NCBI GenBank assembly: GCA_014905825.1
Contig: JACGCN010000056.1
Coordinates: forward strand, 1-64,000
Origin: Lyophyllum atratum
Taxonomy: Eukaryota; Basidiomycota; Agaricomycetes; Agaricales; Lyophyllaceae
Direction: 5' to 3'
Length of the DNA: 64,000 nucleotides
The notes under the pieces were generated by a model. The model did no database searches. It was not told the origin of the DNA and saw only the letters and a list, made by a program, of their open reading frames with translations. Below are positions 30,317 to 42,099 of the stretch, in pieces; within the stretch, counting starts at the first letter, position 1, and each line of letters starts with the position of its first letter. A program made the translations under genes and the position numbers.

Positions 30317-33300
30317 ATGCCCACAGAATCCATTCGCTCAACGTCCAGCTCAAATCCACGTACGTCCACCCCCCATTCCAATCCAGATCTCTTTAACGAG
30401 GATCCACACAGATGCGATCCCGACAAATCACAATCCCGCCGCCGGGGAGCCGCTGTACCAAGTCAAGCTGCTACAAGCCCTAAGGAGCGGTACGCACCAC
30501 ACCATCGCTCAACCCCATCCCCGCTGACCCTCCTATCTAGGTGACCCAACACTCATCCACCCATTCCTCGCGGAGATCGGAAAGGACAGACGTAAATCCG
30601 TCGAGGCCGGCCAGGCGGGGAACCTCGACACGGGCGCAGCGGCCCTCCATCTCGCCGTCCGATGCGCTTCAGGTGAGAATCCCCCTCCTCCCCCCCTCCG
30701 TGCGTAGTGTTTGCTGAGTCCGAATATCGCAGTGGACACCGTCGCCCTCCTGCTCTCCCATCGCGCCATCTCCCCCAACGGGATCCACCCCCCGGGCTCG
30801 GGGACGACACCCCTACATCTGGCAGCCTCGCTCGGCCGCGTGGACATTGTGAACCTACTACTTGAGCAGGAGAGCATCAACGACACGCTGAGAGACGCGC
30901 AGGGACGGACGTGCCGCGACGTTGCTCGCGGGCGCGAGGTCGTCAAGGCCATCGAAGGTACGTATTCCCTCCTCCTCTCCCTTCTCCCCTTTGCTCACTA
31001 ACACCCCCCGTTCCCAGACTCCCACTCCTTCCTCAACGCCTCCTACCGCTCCCTCCTGCGCTCCTACGTCCTCTCCCCCCCCTCCGCCCCTCCCGCCCCC
31101 GCCCTCCTCTCCCTCCTCTCCTCCCCGCGCATCCGCCACGTCGACCTATCGTACCTCGACGACGGCTCGGGGGGCGCCATCCTTCATGAGGCGGCACGGA
31201 GGAAGGATCTAAGGCTGATTGAGCTGGTGGCGAGGGCGGGGGCGGATGTGTTTGTGAGGGATCGGAGGGGGAAGATGGCGGGGGAGGGGAGTGGGGGGAG
31301 GGATGAGAGGGTGAGGGTGTTTTTGAGGCAGTGTGCGTCTCCTTCCTTTCTCCACCTCTTCGTTCTTTGCTCTGCGCTCTTTGCTTGATGAGGTTACTTA
31401 CTGGGTACTGGGCCTTGGACAGTCGCGAACCATGATACGACCCTCATCGACCCGCCGGAGAATGCCGCGGAGCCGCCCGTCTTGAAGGGATACCTCAACA
31501 AGTACACGAACGTCGCCAAGGGGTACAATACCCGGTGGTTCGTCCTCAAGAATGGGATTTTCTCATGTACGTACCACTCGCTCCCTTCCTCCCTCTCCAT
31601 TCTCCCCTTATAACACCACTAACCAAAACACGCATACACACAGACTACCGCCACCAAGCCGACGAAACCGTCGCCTCGCGGGGGAGCATCTCCATGAAGA
31701 CCGCCGTGCTCAAACCCGCCCCCTCAGACCGCCTCCGCTTCGAGGTGCACGCTGCCCCTTCCCACCACTCCACACACCACTCGGCGGGGGCGGCGGCGCA
31801 GAAGTGGTACATGAAGGCGAACCACCCCGTTGAGGCTGCGAGGTGGACGGCCGCGCTGGGACGGAGCATTGAGTGGTGTAGGAGTAGGAGGGAGGGGGAG
31901 GGTGGGGGCGAGAGTAGTAATAGTAATAGTGTGGCGAGTGGGGAGAGCAGGATGGGGGTGAGGAGGAGTGGGGAGAGCGATGAGAGTGGGATGAGGAGTG
32001 TACGGAGTGTACGGAGCGAGGCGGGGAGGAAGGGAAGGTATCGGTTTTCGTCTGGGACGCTCCTGAGGCGGGGCGGTGGGGTCAGTGCGCCTGGGGGGTC
32101 GGGTGGGGGGTCAGGGTCGGCGACGAGCTCGCGGGTGGAGCTGGGGGAGGGGGGGGAGGATGCGAGTCCGGATCTTCTTGCGCCCGGCCAACGTCGTAGG
32201 GATGAGGAGGAGGATGCGGGGGACGAGGAGGGGGGTGCGAACGCGGAAGGGGAGGGGGAGAGCTCGAGTGGGGAGGAAGGGGGAGGGAGGGTGCCGTATG
32301 AAGAGACGTTTGAGCTGCAGGGGAACTCTACGATCGCGCAGATGGAGCTCACCGCGCAGCTTCTCTCCTCCATCACTTCCACTTCCACTCCCGACTCTAA
32401 GGCGAGGGAGATGGGAGCCGCCCTCTCGGAGTCCTTCTCCCTCGTCCAGGGCCTCCTACACGAGTACGTGGACATGGCGCGGGAGCGGGAAGCCTGGTGG
32501 AGAAGGAGGGTGGAGGGGGAGAGGAAGAGGCAGAGGTTCTGGGAGGAGAGTTTGGCGACTGTCGTTAGGGAGGGGGAGGGGTTGGAGCAGGAGTTGAGGG
32601 TGAGGAGCCGGAGAAGAGGGAGTCGCTTTTTTGATGCGAGTGGTGGGGGGGAGGGGACGGTGAGGGTTAGGCCGTCGGTGTTGGGTCGGGCGGTCAAGGA
32701 GGAGGGGGAGGGGGAGGGGTATTTCCCGGAGATGAACGGGGTGCTGGTGCCGACGACGCCGAAGCAGGGGGGGGAGGTTGTGGAGAGGGCGACGCCGAAT
32801 AGGACGCAGACGCAGGATACGGTTACCTTGTCCATGGTCCCTTCGACCCCACGCCCGCCCCCCATCCGCAGCAGCAGCAGCTACGAGGACAACGAGACGG
32901 ACGAAGAGGATGAGTTCTTCGACGCCATCGAGTCCGGGACGCTGCCCAACCTCGTCGTTCCCGACGCCCTCGCCTCCCCCAGTATCCCGCACACGCTCAC
33001 GCGCGATATGAAGCCGTATGAGGGGTATGGGAGGCTGAGGGAAAAGCTGGACCTGAGGGAGGAGAGGCCGAGCACGAGTTTGTGGAGCGTGTTGAAGGGG
33101 AGTATTGGGAAGGACTTGACGAAGATTAGTTTTCCGGTTTTCTTTAATGAGCCGACGAGTATGTTGCAGAGGATGGCGGAGGATATGGAGTTTACGGAGT
33201 GTTGTGAGTGCTCTTTCCCTTTCGTCTTGTTTTTGAGAGTGAGAGCTGATTGGTGGGGTGATTTGGACAGTGGATGCGGCGGCGAGGGAGAGGGATGCGT

Positions 33301-34608
33301 TGAGGAGGTTGGCGTTTGTGGCGGCGTTTGCGATGTCGAATTATTCGTCGACGATTGGGAGGATTGCCAAGCCGTTTAACCCTATGCTCGTGCGTCTTTT
33401 TTTGTCCTCCTTGGGTGGTTTGCTGATGGTTGGTGTGGATGTGGTAGAGCGAGACGTTTGAGTATGTGAGGTTTGATAAGGAGTATCGATATGTCTCCGA
33501 GCAGGTCAGCCATCACCCGCCTATCTCTGCGTGTTGGGCGGAGTCGCCTTCGTGGCACTATTACGGCGAGGTACGTTCTTTGGGTCACTGGTGTGTCATG
33601 TCTTTTCGCTGATATGTTTTCAGGTCGACGCGCAGAACAAGTTCATGGGCAAGTCGTTCGAGATCAGGCCTACGGGCATCGCGCACGCCGAGCTCCTCAT
33701 TCCGGAGGAGAGGGGTGGGCCGGGGTACCCCAAGGCCCCTGGGAAGGCGGGGGAGGAGGGCAAGGTCGTGGAGCATTATAGCTGGAAGAAGGTGACGACG
33801 AATGTTTCGGGGTTCATACTTGGGTCGCCCACGATAGACCATTACGGGGACATGATCGTATGTTTTTTTGTGTTTTCTTGGACTTGCGTGGTTGGATGGC
33901 TGATCGTGGCTGGCGTAGATTACGAACCATCGGACGGAGGATCAGTGTGTCATGACGTTTAAGCCGAGGGGGTGGAGGGGCAGGGATGCGTTTGAGATTG
34001 CGGGCGAGGTGACGGATGCGGAGGGGCGGGTGGCGTACCGGATTGCTGGGCGCTGGAACTCGCAGCTCATCGCTAGTCCCGCCAGTAGCAGCAGCAGCAG
34101 CACCCTCAACCCGGATCTCGAAGTCGGCTCGCCCGGTACCTCCTCTTCCTCCGGCGCGCCCTTCGTCCTGTGGCGCAACTCGGAGAAGCCCGTGGGCTCG
34201 CCGTTCAACCTCACCCCCTTTGCGATCACGCTGAACGACTGCCCCGAGGACACGCTCCGGCCGTACCTGTGCCCTACGGACTGTCGGCTGAGGCCGGACC
34301 AAAGGGCGTTTGAGATGGGGAAGTGGGAGCTGGCGAATGAGCTGAAGAATGAGCAGGAGCAGAAGCAGAGGGCGATTAGGAAGGCGAGGGAGGAGGGGAG
34401 GATGGGGGGGCATCGGCCGAGGTGGTTTAGGGCGGAGACGGATGGGGATACGGGGGAGAGGGTGTGGACGCCGGCGAGGGTGGGGGAGGACTTGGAGTAT
34501 TGGGTGGAGAGGGAGAGGGTGTATCGGGCGGGAGGGGTGGGGAAGACGAAGTGGAAGGATGTGGATGAGATTTTTATTGAGGCGCCGGAGAGCATTGTGC
34601 ACAAGTAG
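30317..34608 (+). CDS. Oxysterol-binding protein with ankyrin, PH, FFAT and ORD regions (Osh1/Osh2-like)
   Basis: Eleven exons (30317-30359, 30412-30489, 30541-30672, 30733-30957, 31018-31332, 31423-31566, 31644-33203, 33271-33389, 33448-33570, 33624-33857, 33919-34608) join in phase to 1220 codons. Ankyrin repeats lie at about residues 20-200 (ALHLAVRCAS, TPLHLAASLGR). A PH domain starts near 283 (LKGYLNKYTN..., TRWFVLKNG). A long acidic linker follows, with an exact FFAT motif EFFDAIE near residue 736. The sterol/phosphoinositide ORD is in the last third, with the signature EQVSHHPPISA (about 891) and the closing basic segment. In this family FFAT binds ER-resident VAP (Scs2), PH binds Golgi or plasma membrane phosphoinositides, and ORD exchanges sterol and PI4P at contact sites. 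The start ATG follows a C/T-rich leader. Confidence 0.92.
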
Positions 34609-34879
34609 AGGTTTACGTTGGCGAAGTTTTCTTTTCTTTGTGTTTTGTCGATGATACTGTAGAGTCTTTGTTATGTTGTATACCTTTTCTCATATTTCTA
34701 CTGTAGACAAACATGTGCGATGTCCACCATATCGATGTTGGTTCTAGGAGCCTGACCATATGCCGGCGAGTTGTCGCATAATTTGTCGGCGGGATGTCTT
34801 GATCTAACCTCGTTAATGATACCCAGTAGTCTTTCATTCGCGTAATAGTTCTGCTATATCTAACAGAGGATACCACATG
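34609..34879. other. 3' region of the OSBP gene
   Basis: No gene is seen. T-rich sequence directly after the stop is compatible with 3' UTR and polyadenylation. Confidence 0.4.
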
Positions 34880-35040
34880 TTAAGGCTGCATGCTGGGCTT
34901 GGGCATATGTCGTGCTTGGCGATCAAATTCACCCGAAATCCAAGATGTGGCACGGTCTGTGGGCATCAACGGGATTGACGACGTCAAAGAGGGGAATTCG
35001 GGCCTTCCCTTGATATGTTTCACGACGCTGGATGCAGAAT
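34880..35040 (-). repeat. 170-bp repeat upstream of F-box genes, copy 3 (inverted)
   Basis: The reverse complement matches 23150-23320 and 28806-28970. It lies about 220 bp upstream of F-box gene 3, in the same relative orientation to the gene as the other copies. Confidence 0.6.
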
Positions 35041-35257
35041 GACATATGACATAACAGATCACACCGGTGGACGCGTTCAAGTCCCATCATCTCCGCTTGT
35101 CTCCGCTACTCTTGATCAACATTCTGACCTGATTTTGGTCGAAATTTGTCGAAATTCGAAATTCTGCTCCCTTTCCCGCTCTCGCGAGGCATGTACCTTT
35201 CGTTATTCTAATCATAACCGGTGCTGAAAAGACCTCAGGTGCTCTATATCGTAGAGG

Positions 35258-37057
35258 ATGGACGAAATCATCAAGAACTACGCTCTGAGGCGCAAAATAG
35301 AATTCGAGGCGGGAACCACCAACGACGACATCCTGTCTGATCAGGAGAGGATGCTTGCAAAGGATATACTCTGTGACATCGAGGGAGACTCGTACCCTTT
35401 GAATCAGGAGATCGTCCCACTTACGGCGGAACGGGTAGAAATGGCGAGCATTATATCCAAGCTTCGAACTGCCCTCGCGCCCCATAAGAGGCTCCCAAAC
35501 GAAGCCCTGGCGGAGATTTTCGTGTACACTACGGATGAACAGCACGTTAGATTCCCTCCAGAGATCTCGCGGTGTCCATGGGTGCTACGCCAAGTTTGCT
35601 CACGGTGGAGGGCGGTGGCATCAAACGAACCCCGCCTCTGGAACCAATTCACGCTTGATGCCAACAAAATCGACACCATCCAGCTCCCAAAACTCATCTC
35701 ACTTGCGAACGATGTTTTGCCTTTAGCAGGGTTGCTGGAAGTCTCCCTGGATGAGCCTTGGCACGTAGCTATCTGCCCAGAGCTGCTAGAACTGATCGAC
35801 ATGCTCGTAATTCCCCGCCTCGCCCGTCTGAAGGTGTTAAGCGTCCAGACCTCCATCTTATCGTTTGCGCGCCTCCTTGGCTCCCCTTCACAGTCCCTCG
35901 CCCACCTAGAATCTCTCAGTTTAGACCTCTGTGGTGTAATCCACGTCCGCGAAGTCACAGAGCAGTTTGCAAATGCGGACATCTTAAGGCGCGCCACTCA
36001 ACTCAGAGTGCTTGAAATCTCTCCACGAGTGCTAGTCGATGCGCGCATTACAAACGTTGTGATGAGCCTGCCCATACCATGGCATCAGCTCACCTCGCTG
36101 GTAATTGGGGAACTTCTCGACCACGCGGCCTGGGACCTTCATCGCGTTCTTCGGGGATGTCATTCCTTGAAAAGACTTCGCGCCAAACTTCCGTCTGTCC
36201 TCTCCGTTGAAAAGCGCCCACTTGCTGCTAATTATGTCCATAACCTCCCCAATCTTCAACATGTCGAGCTAGAAGGAGCATCTATGCTATCCCCAGCATT
36301 GCTAATGAGTTTGCTTCCGTGGAACCAGCTTACTTCGCTCAAGCTTTCCCGCCTCAAGCTGCTTCCGTGGAACAGTTCCAACGACTTCACGAAGGGGACC
36401 GCAGGAATATACATCGTGCTCCGTGAGTGCTTGCAAATAGAAGAGCTCTCCATCCATACCGTCCACGAACCGCCGCCAGAAGTCGCCACGACGTTCATGT
36501 TACCTCGACTGAAAGATCTCACGGTCATCAAGCAGTCTGTCCCCTTTCTTGACCAGCTGATCGCACCAGCCCTTGTATGCCTGAAACTCATGGGCCAGAC
36601 GAAGAATGCGTTTCCAGCTCGGAAGCTTTGCGATTTGATCAAGCGCTCAGAATGTGCGCTGGCTACCTTCACCTCCCTTGGAATATCTCATTGCGGAAGC
36701 CCGCCCACCATTCTCCAATTCCTGGCTCTCGTACCATCCCTCGATGCACTCCATTGCCGCAACCTCGTTCTAGACCCCAGATGTATACATAGCCTTACTA
36801 GCGGGGAAGTTCTTCCCCAGCTTCGATTCCTATCGTGCAGGCTGCAAGAGGCGTCACTTCTGCCGTTCGTAGATGGCTTGGAGGCTCGCGCGAAGGCGCA
36901 CAGAGCAAAGGGTATGAATCCAGTCATGCTTCGTGCAATTGGCTATATCGGCCGCGAGGAAACGTTCCCTTCGGAACTGATGGAGAATATCGCTTTAAGG
37001 ATGGAACAGATCAAGGTCGAGTACGGACCTGGACTGAGTGTGCGTATAGACAAGTAG
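35258..37057 (+). CDS. F-box/LRR-type protein 3
   Basis: This is a single-exon frame of 599 residues starting MDEIIKNYALRRKIEF. The F-box-like motif is at about 74-130 (LAPHKRLPNEALAEIFVY ... PWVLRQVCSRWRAVASNEPRLW), followed by Leu-rich repeats and the C-terminal block FVDGLEARAKAHRAKGMNPVML shared with the remnant at 28519. It is the most divergent of the four related copies and has no BTB gene beside it. Its own 3' flank (37058-37130) matches that of the remnant. It is likely an SCF-type substrate receptor; the substrate is unknown. Confidence 0.85.
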   Translation: MDEIIKNYALRRKIEFEAGTTNDDILSDQERMLAKDILCDIEGDSYPLNQEIVPLTAERVEMASIISKLRTALAPHKRLPNEALAEIFVYTTDEQHVRFPPEISRCPWVLRQVCSRWRAVASNEPRLWNQFTLDANKIDTIQLPKLISLANDVLPLAGLLEVSLDEPWHVAICPELLELIDMLVIPRLARLKVLSVQTSILSFARLLGSPSQSLAHLESLSLDLCGVIHVREVTEQFANADILRRATQLRVLEISPRVLVDARITNVVMSLPIPWHQLTSLVIGELLDHAAWDLHRVLRGCHSLKRLRAKLPSVLSVEKRPLAANYVHNLPNLQHVELEGASMLSPALLMSLLPWNQLTSLKLSRLKLLPWNSSNDFTKGTAGIYIVLRECLQIEELSIHTVHEPPPEVATTFMLPRLKDLTVIKQSVPFLDQLIAPALVCLKLMGQTKNAFPARKLCDLIKRSECALATFTSLGISHCGSPPTILQFLALVPSLDALHCRNLVLDPRCIHSLTSGEVLPQLRFLSCRLQEASLLPFVDGLEARAKAHRAKGMNPVMLRAIGYIGREETFPSELMENIALRMEQIKVEYGPGLSVRIDK

Positions 37058-37512
37058 TAAGGCGCGAGAGCTCGCGCGAAGACGAGATGAACGCGCCGCA
37101 TGTCAATATCTTCTACAAACTCACTGTGGAAATGGTGATATTCCCAGACGTTGCTGCTTCGATGAAACTAGCGGAAGCAATCGAGTCGACTCCTGTACGA
37201 AAAGGAACCCAATATCTCTTGTCTCCCCTAGTCCTGAGTCTACATAGGAAAACGACAAGATCAGATGAGTAGCGGGAATGTCAGAGAACTGGAAACGGCG
37301 TGCCATCAAAGTACCGAAACAATCGGCTTCCTCATCACCGAACTTTTGCAAGTTGCATCTCCGCTTGCCTCCGCGACTTTTGATCAATGTTCTGGTTTGA
37401 TTTGATTCGAGAGTCTGCTACCTTTCCTACTCTCGCGAGGCATCTAGCCTTTGGCGTTCATATTCGAAACCGGTGCCAAACCTGACTGCAGACCTGTATT
37501 CCAGATTTATAG

Positions 37513-39363
37513 ATGATGGAAGAAATCATCAAGGACCCCGCTCTTAGGCGCAAAATAGAATTCGAGGCGGGAACCACCAACGACGACATCCTGTCCGATC
37601 GAGAGAGAATGCTGGCAAAGGTGATGCTTGCTGATATGGAGGGAGAACTGTACTCCTTGGATCAGGAGATCGACCCATCTATCGCGAAGCAGGCCGAGAT
37701 AGCGAGCGTTATATCGAGGCTTCAGATTGCTCTCGCGCCCCATAAAAGGCTGCCCACCGAAGCCCTGGTGGAGATTTTTATACATACTGTGAATGGACAG
37801 TCCACGAGATTCCCTCCAACTTCCTGGCGGTGTCCATGGCTGCTGCGCAAAGTCTGCTCACGGTGGAGGGCGGTCGCATTGAATGAACCCTGCCTCTGGA
37901 ACATGTTCAAGCTTGATGCAAGGAAATTCGGCACTATCCCGATCCCAAAACTCATCTCGCTCGCGAAAGATGTGTTACCTCCAGCAGGGCCCCTGTTCCT
38001 CTCGCTGGAAGAGCCTTTGAACGAGACTCGGAGCGGCCTTGCGATGCGGACAATACTCGATACGCTCGTCATCCCCCGCCTTGCCCGTCTGAAGGGGTTA
38101 AGCATCGAGACTACCATTTCATCATTTTCTCACCTTCTCAACACCCCATCCCCGTCCCTCGCCAACCTCGAATCTCTCCACTTAGACCTGTGGGGTGCGT
38201 CCCATATCCCTGAAGTCGCAGGACAGTTTTCGAAAGCGGACATCTTAAAGAGCGCCACTAACCTCAGGATGCTTGAAATTCGACCACGATTGCTACTCAA
38301 TTCACGCATTACGAACTTCGTGACGAGCCTTCCCATACCGTGGCATCAGCTCACCTCGCTCGTCATCGGCGAACTTCTCGACCAGGCGGCGTGGGACCTT
38401 CATCGTGTTCTTAGAGAATGTCGTTCCTTGAAAAGACTCCGCGCTAAACTGCCCTCTGTCCTGGCCGTTGAAAAGCGCCTAATCGCTGAGAACTATGTCC
38501 ATAACCTCCCTGATCTCCAGCACGTCGAGCTAGCAGGAGCAACTATGCTGTCCCCGTCGTTGCTAATGAATCTGCTCCCGTGGAACCAGCTAGTTTCGCT
38601 CAAGATTACGCGCATCATCCTGCTTCCGTGGGACAGTTCCAATGACTCCAAGAAGATGATCGCAGGAGTATATGATGTACTCCGTGAGTGCTTGCAGGTA
38701 GAAAAGCTCTCAATGCATGCCCTTCACGAGCCACCCCCAGAAGTCGCCACGACGTTTGTATTGCCTCGGTTGAAAGACCTCACGTTGATCAAACAGTCGA
38801 TCCCACTCCTTGACCAGCTTATCACGCCAGCACTCCTCTCACTGAAACTCATGGGCGAGGCGAAGAATGCGTTCCCAGCTGGGATGCTTTGCGATATGAT
38901 TACACGCTCAGAATGCGCCTTGGCTACCTTTACCTCTTTTGGAATATCACATTGCGACAGGCCACCCAACCTTCTCCGATTCCTGAATCTCGTATCATCC
39001 CTCCATACACTTCGATTCCCCGACGTGGTTCTAGACCCCCCATGCATACGTTCTCTCGCTAACGGGGAAATTCTTCCCCGCCTCCGATCCATATCATGCG
39101 GGCTTCAAGGAACGTCCGTTGTGGCATTCGTAGACGGCTTAGAGACTCGAACGAAGGAGCGGATAGCAAAGGGTGTGAGACCAGTCATTCGTCATGCGAT
39201 TGGCTATATCCACCTCGGGGATTCCATACCTTGGGAATCGATGAAGAATATCACTAGGAGGATGGAACAGATCAAAATCGAGTGCGGACCTGATTTCAGT
39301 GTCCGAATATTTCATGAGACAGGAGCGGAGGTCGCGAAGACGAGCTGGACGTATGATATGTGA
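37513..39363 (+). CDS. F-box/LRR-type protein 4
   Basis: This is a single-exon frame of 616 residues. Two ATGs stand in tandem (37513 and 37516); the second matches the family start MEEII. The F-box-like motif is LAPHKRLPTEALVEIFIH ... PWLLRKVCSRWRAVALNEPCLW at about residues 75-131, followed by Leu-rich repeats and a C-terminal extension ending AEVAKTSWTYDM. It is closest to gene 2 and appears intact. The neighbour in the unit, BTB copy C, is only lightly broken, so this may be the youngest or source copy. Confidence 0.85.
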   Translation: MMEEIIKDPALRRKIEFEAGTTNDDILSDRERMLAKVMLADMEGELYSLDQEIDPSIAKQAEIASVISRLQIALAPHKRLPTEALVEIFIHTVNGQSTRFPPTSWRCPWLLRKVCSRWRAVALNEPCLWNMFKLDARKFGTIPIPKLISLAKDVLPPAGPLFLSLEEPLNETRSGLAMRTILDTLVIPRLARLKGLSIETTISSFSHLLNTPSPSLANLESLHLDLWGASHIPEVAGQFSKADILKSATNLRMLEIRPRLLLNSRITNFVTSLPIPWHQLTSLVIGELLDQAAWDLHRVLRECRSLKRLRAKLPSVLAVEKRLIAENYVHNLPDLQHVELAGATMLSPSLLMNLLPWNQLVSLKITRIILLPWDSSNDSKKMIAGVYDVLRECLQVEKLSMHALHEPPPEVATTFVLPRLKDLTLIKQSIPLLDQLITPALLSLKLMGEAKNAFPAGMLCDMITRSECALATFTSFGISHCDRPPNLLRFLNLVSSLHTLRFPDVVLDPPCIRSLANGEILPRLRSISCGLQGTSVVAFVDGLETRTKERIAKGVRPVIRHAIGYIHLGDSIPWESMKNITRRMEQIKIECGPDFSVRIFHETGAEVAKTSWTYDM

Positions 39364-40519
39364 TTATATTTCCCTAAAACCTCGCGAGTCGCGTGGAACT
39401 GATAACATCCGAACTAGGTTTGTTGCTCGATGGGGGCCAAAAGAAAGGGCTGGACTCTTGTCCGATGATAAACCGGCGTTACCGCTCCCATAAACCTAGC
39501 AAAAGCACGTCCGGTCGACTGATGTATAAAAGGAAACATGACATCTTGTCTCTTGTAATACGCCGTGCGAGAATGTAAACGGCTGAAGTGGGAGAACGTA
39601 TCATGACTGCTGCAATCGAAAGCTTCCCGAAAGATGTTTGACCGTCGAACATGCCTCGACAGCAGCGCGTAAGTCTTGGAGATAGAAGCTGATCCCTTGC
39701 AGACAATCACCCCACCTCCCATACTTCGATATTCAACTGCAACCACCTGACATCACCATGATGAATCCTCCTTGTCTGGGGCTTCAGCGTTACCGTATTT
39801 TTGTCGGGTAGATGTGGTTAAGGAGGCGAAGGCAGGGGGTTATCGAAAGGGGAGCGTTGGCTCACAAATATGCGATCTAGATAGGCCGAGCATGGCCGGA
39901 GGATGAGTGTCGGGCCTTTCCGTCATGCTGGGGAACGAGGTCTTGACCGACCGTACGGATGCTGGCAGTAGTAACCACACGCCCGCAGGGGCTCGTGCAA
40001 AGATAATGTGCACAAGCCAATTAGTCAACATTGATTGCTGATCATGGATGGCGTTTGCGTCAGCGATATGACGACAGCGGATTCGTCAATACCGGGTGTT
40101 CTCCTGATCACTAGTCGAAGAAAACGTAACTGACACAAGCCTAAATAGATCCTGTTCGCTGAAGACAAGATATTACTGTCCGACTGCAGCAGAAACCTTC
40201 ATCCAAGAGGACCTGCGCAACAGCGGAAGGCGGCTGCCGAATTTTCATCTGGGGAGTTGATCTCATATGTCAACATGTTGGCAACGTCTATTAACGATCG
40301 ACACGTACCAGCAGCTCTGAACCGTTCAGTAGATGTCCCCGACCGGCTGTGGGGCAAGGACAACTTTCATAGGAAAGGAATGTTCATGACATGACGCCAC
40401 TTGCCAATGGTTTACTCCGAAATTTGTCCCCGATTGTTTCAGACGCTCGATCAAAACAAAGCGCCCAAGCACAGCCACACTCCCGCCGCCTTGTGCTCTT
40501 CACGTTCCTCAGGCTCGCG
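39364..40519. other. Spacer of unit C
   Basis: No intact gene is seen. Blocks match the spacers of A and B in reverse orientation (for example about 39590-39735 versus 20690-20820, and 40290-40390 versus 19970-20080). The last 100 bases lead into the BTB copy start. Confidence 0.5.
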
Positions 40520-41990
40520 ATGTCGAACGACTCATACTCAACACGTTCTCTCCCACTTTCAACTCAGGACTTTTTATTTGATGCTCTCATGACTCTATGC
40601 CCCGCCGATCAATAACAAGTGGTGCTCAACCCACCAGGAGCGCTGACTTCTGGCTGCACGATGGGTCGATAGTGCTTGCGGTCGGAGACACGCTTTTCAA
40701 GGTCCATCAGGCGGTTTTGGTCAACCATTGACAGGTTTTCAAGGATATGTTTGGTTTGCCGCAGCCCCTGGAGGGTGGAGGTGCAGATGGAATGATTGAG
40801 GGATGTCGGGTGGTCGAGTTGCATGACCGGGCCAGCGATTTTGAGGATCTGCTCCGGGCCATATATGATATATCATCCATCGTATGTCGCCAACTACTTC
40901 CTCCTCTGTAGATCTTGCTGAGAATGTATTTTGAATTGACATAGGCACTTCAACGAACTCTCGCCTGGTGCAGATCTTGACGTGCTGCTCACGTTCATCA
41001 GCGGTATCCTGCGCCTAAGCACGAAGTATATCATCCTCGAGCTTCGCAGACGGTGCATCACGCTGCTGGTGGCGCGTTTCCCAACTTCTTACCAGGGTTA
41101 TCTGGCGCGTCTCCGAAGCCGTTTACACCGTCAACTGGTAGTACATCCCCAGACCATGGCGATACGTCCGTATCCAGCACCATCACGTTCTCTCTCGTCC
41201 CAAGTCCGAACGGTACCCAGCCTGATACGTCTACTGCAAGCCAGCCTCAGACTCAGCCCTTGCTGTCCCGATCAAGCTCGCAACGTCACAACCATCGCCA
41301 TCGCCATTCCCATCGTCACTCCACCCCCCACCACCACCACCACCAAGCCCATACCCAAACCCCCGACCGATCCAACTCAAATCCCAACCTCCCACCCAAA
41401 CCCAAATTCTCCTCCATAATGCGCGCCATCGCCTTCGCCACCGAAAACAACATCGCCACCATCCTCCCCTACGCCTCCTACCTCCTCGCGCGCACCTCCT
41501 CCCCGCGCCGCTTCCTCCCCCCCCCCTCCCTACTCTCCTGGCAGCAGAACACGGTCATCCTCGTCGGGCGGACCCACCTCCACGCCGCGCAAGCCGCCCT
41601 ATCCCACGCCTTCCTCGCTTCGTTTGAGCCTTCGTCGGGGTGTGCGTCGCCCGGGACATGTAAGGCTACGCTCGGGCCCATGGTCGAGTGGGCACTACTG
41701 CTGGGTGGGGACGGAAGAGGGCCGGACCCGCTGAGGCCGTGGGAGAGATGGGGGAAGCTTCGGGTGTGTACGAAGTGTGTTGGGCATGCGAGGGGGAGAT
41801 ACGGGAGGGGGAGTGAGGGGGTGTGGGAGAGGTTGCCGGAGTTTTTCGGGATGGGCAGGCGGAGTCGAGGCGGGAGCAAGTCGTCTCAGAGCGGGAGGGA
41901 GGGGTGGGCTGGGGACTTGCTTCTTGATGGACCTGCGCTGGATGTCTTTCGTGGTTGGGTCTTCCATATTTGGTTGTTGCGGTCATCGAC
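40520..41990 (+). pseudogene. BTB-type gene, copy C, lightly broken
   Basis: This is the best-preserved BTB copy. MSNDSYSTRSLPLSTQ (ATG 40520) is followed by the BTB core DGSIVLAVGDTLFKVHQAVLV ... MFGLPQPLEGG ... RVVELHDRASDFEDLLRAIYD, an intron (about 40881-40945), and then LDVLLTFISGILRLSTKYIILELRRRC. After that come the His-rich linker and a C-terminal half open to the end (MRAIAFATENN, HAAQAALSHAFL, PMVEWALLL, KCVGHARG, VWERLPEFFG). Two lesions remain: TGA in place of a Ser codon after VNH, and a one-base deletion in the codons after YQGYL, seen against copy A. BTB/POZ family membership is from the core motif. Confidence 0.7.
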
Positions 41991-42099
41991 CGTCCCACTC
42001 CCATTCAACTCGCCCTCCTCCCGCACAACGGCGTTCTCATCTTCCACGCGCAAGATATCCCCACCCAACCCGAGTTCTCATTTCATCCTGCGCGACATG

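Noticed and set aside
31645..32865. 406-codon open frame on the minus strand inside the OSBP gene
   Set aside because: It is antisense to a verified exon; its Ser/Pro/Leu-rich content is the mirror of a GC-rich acidic linker.
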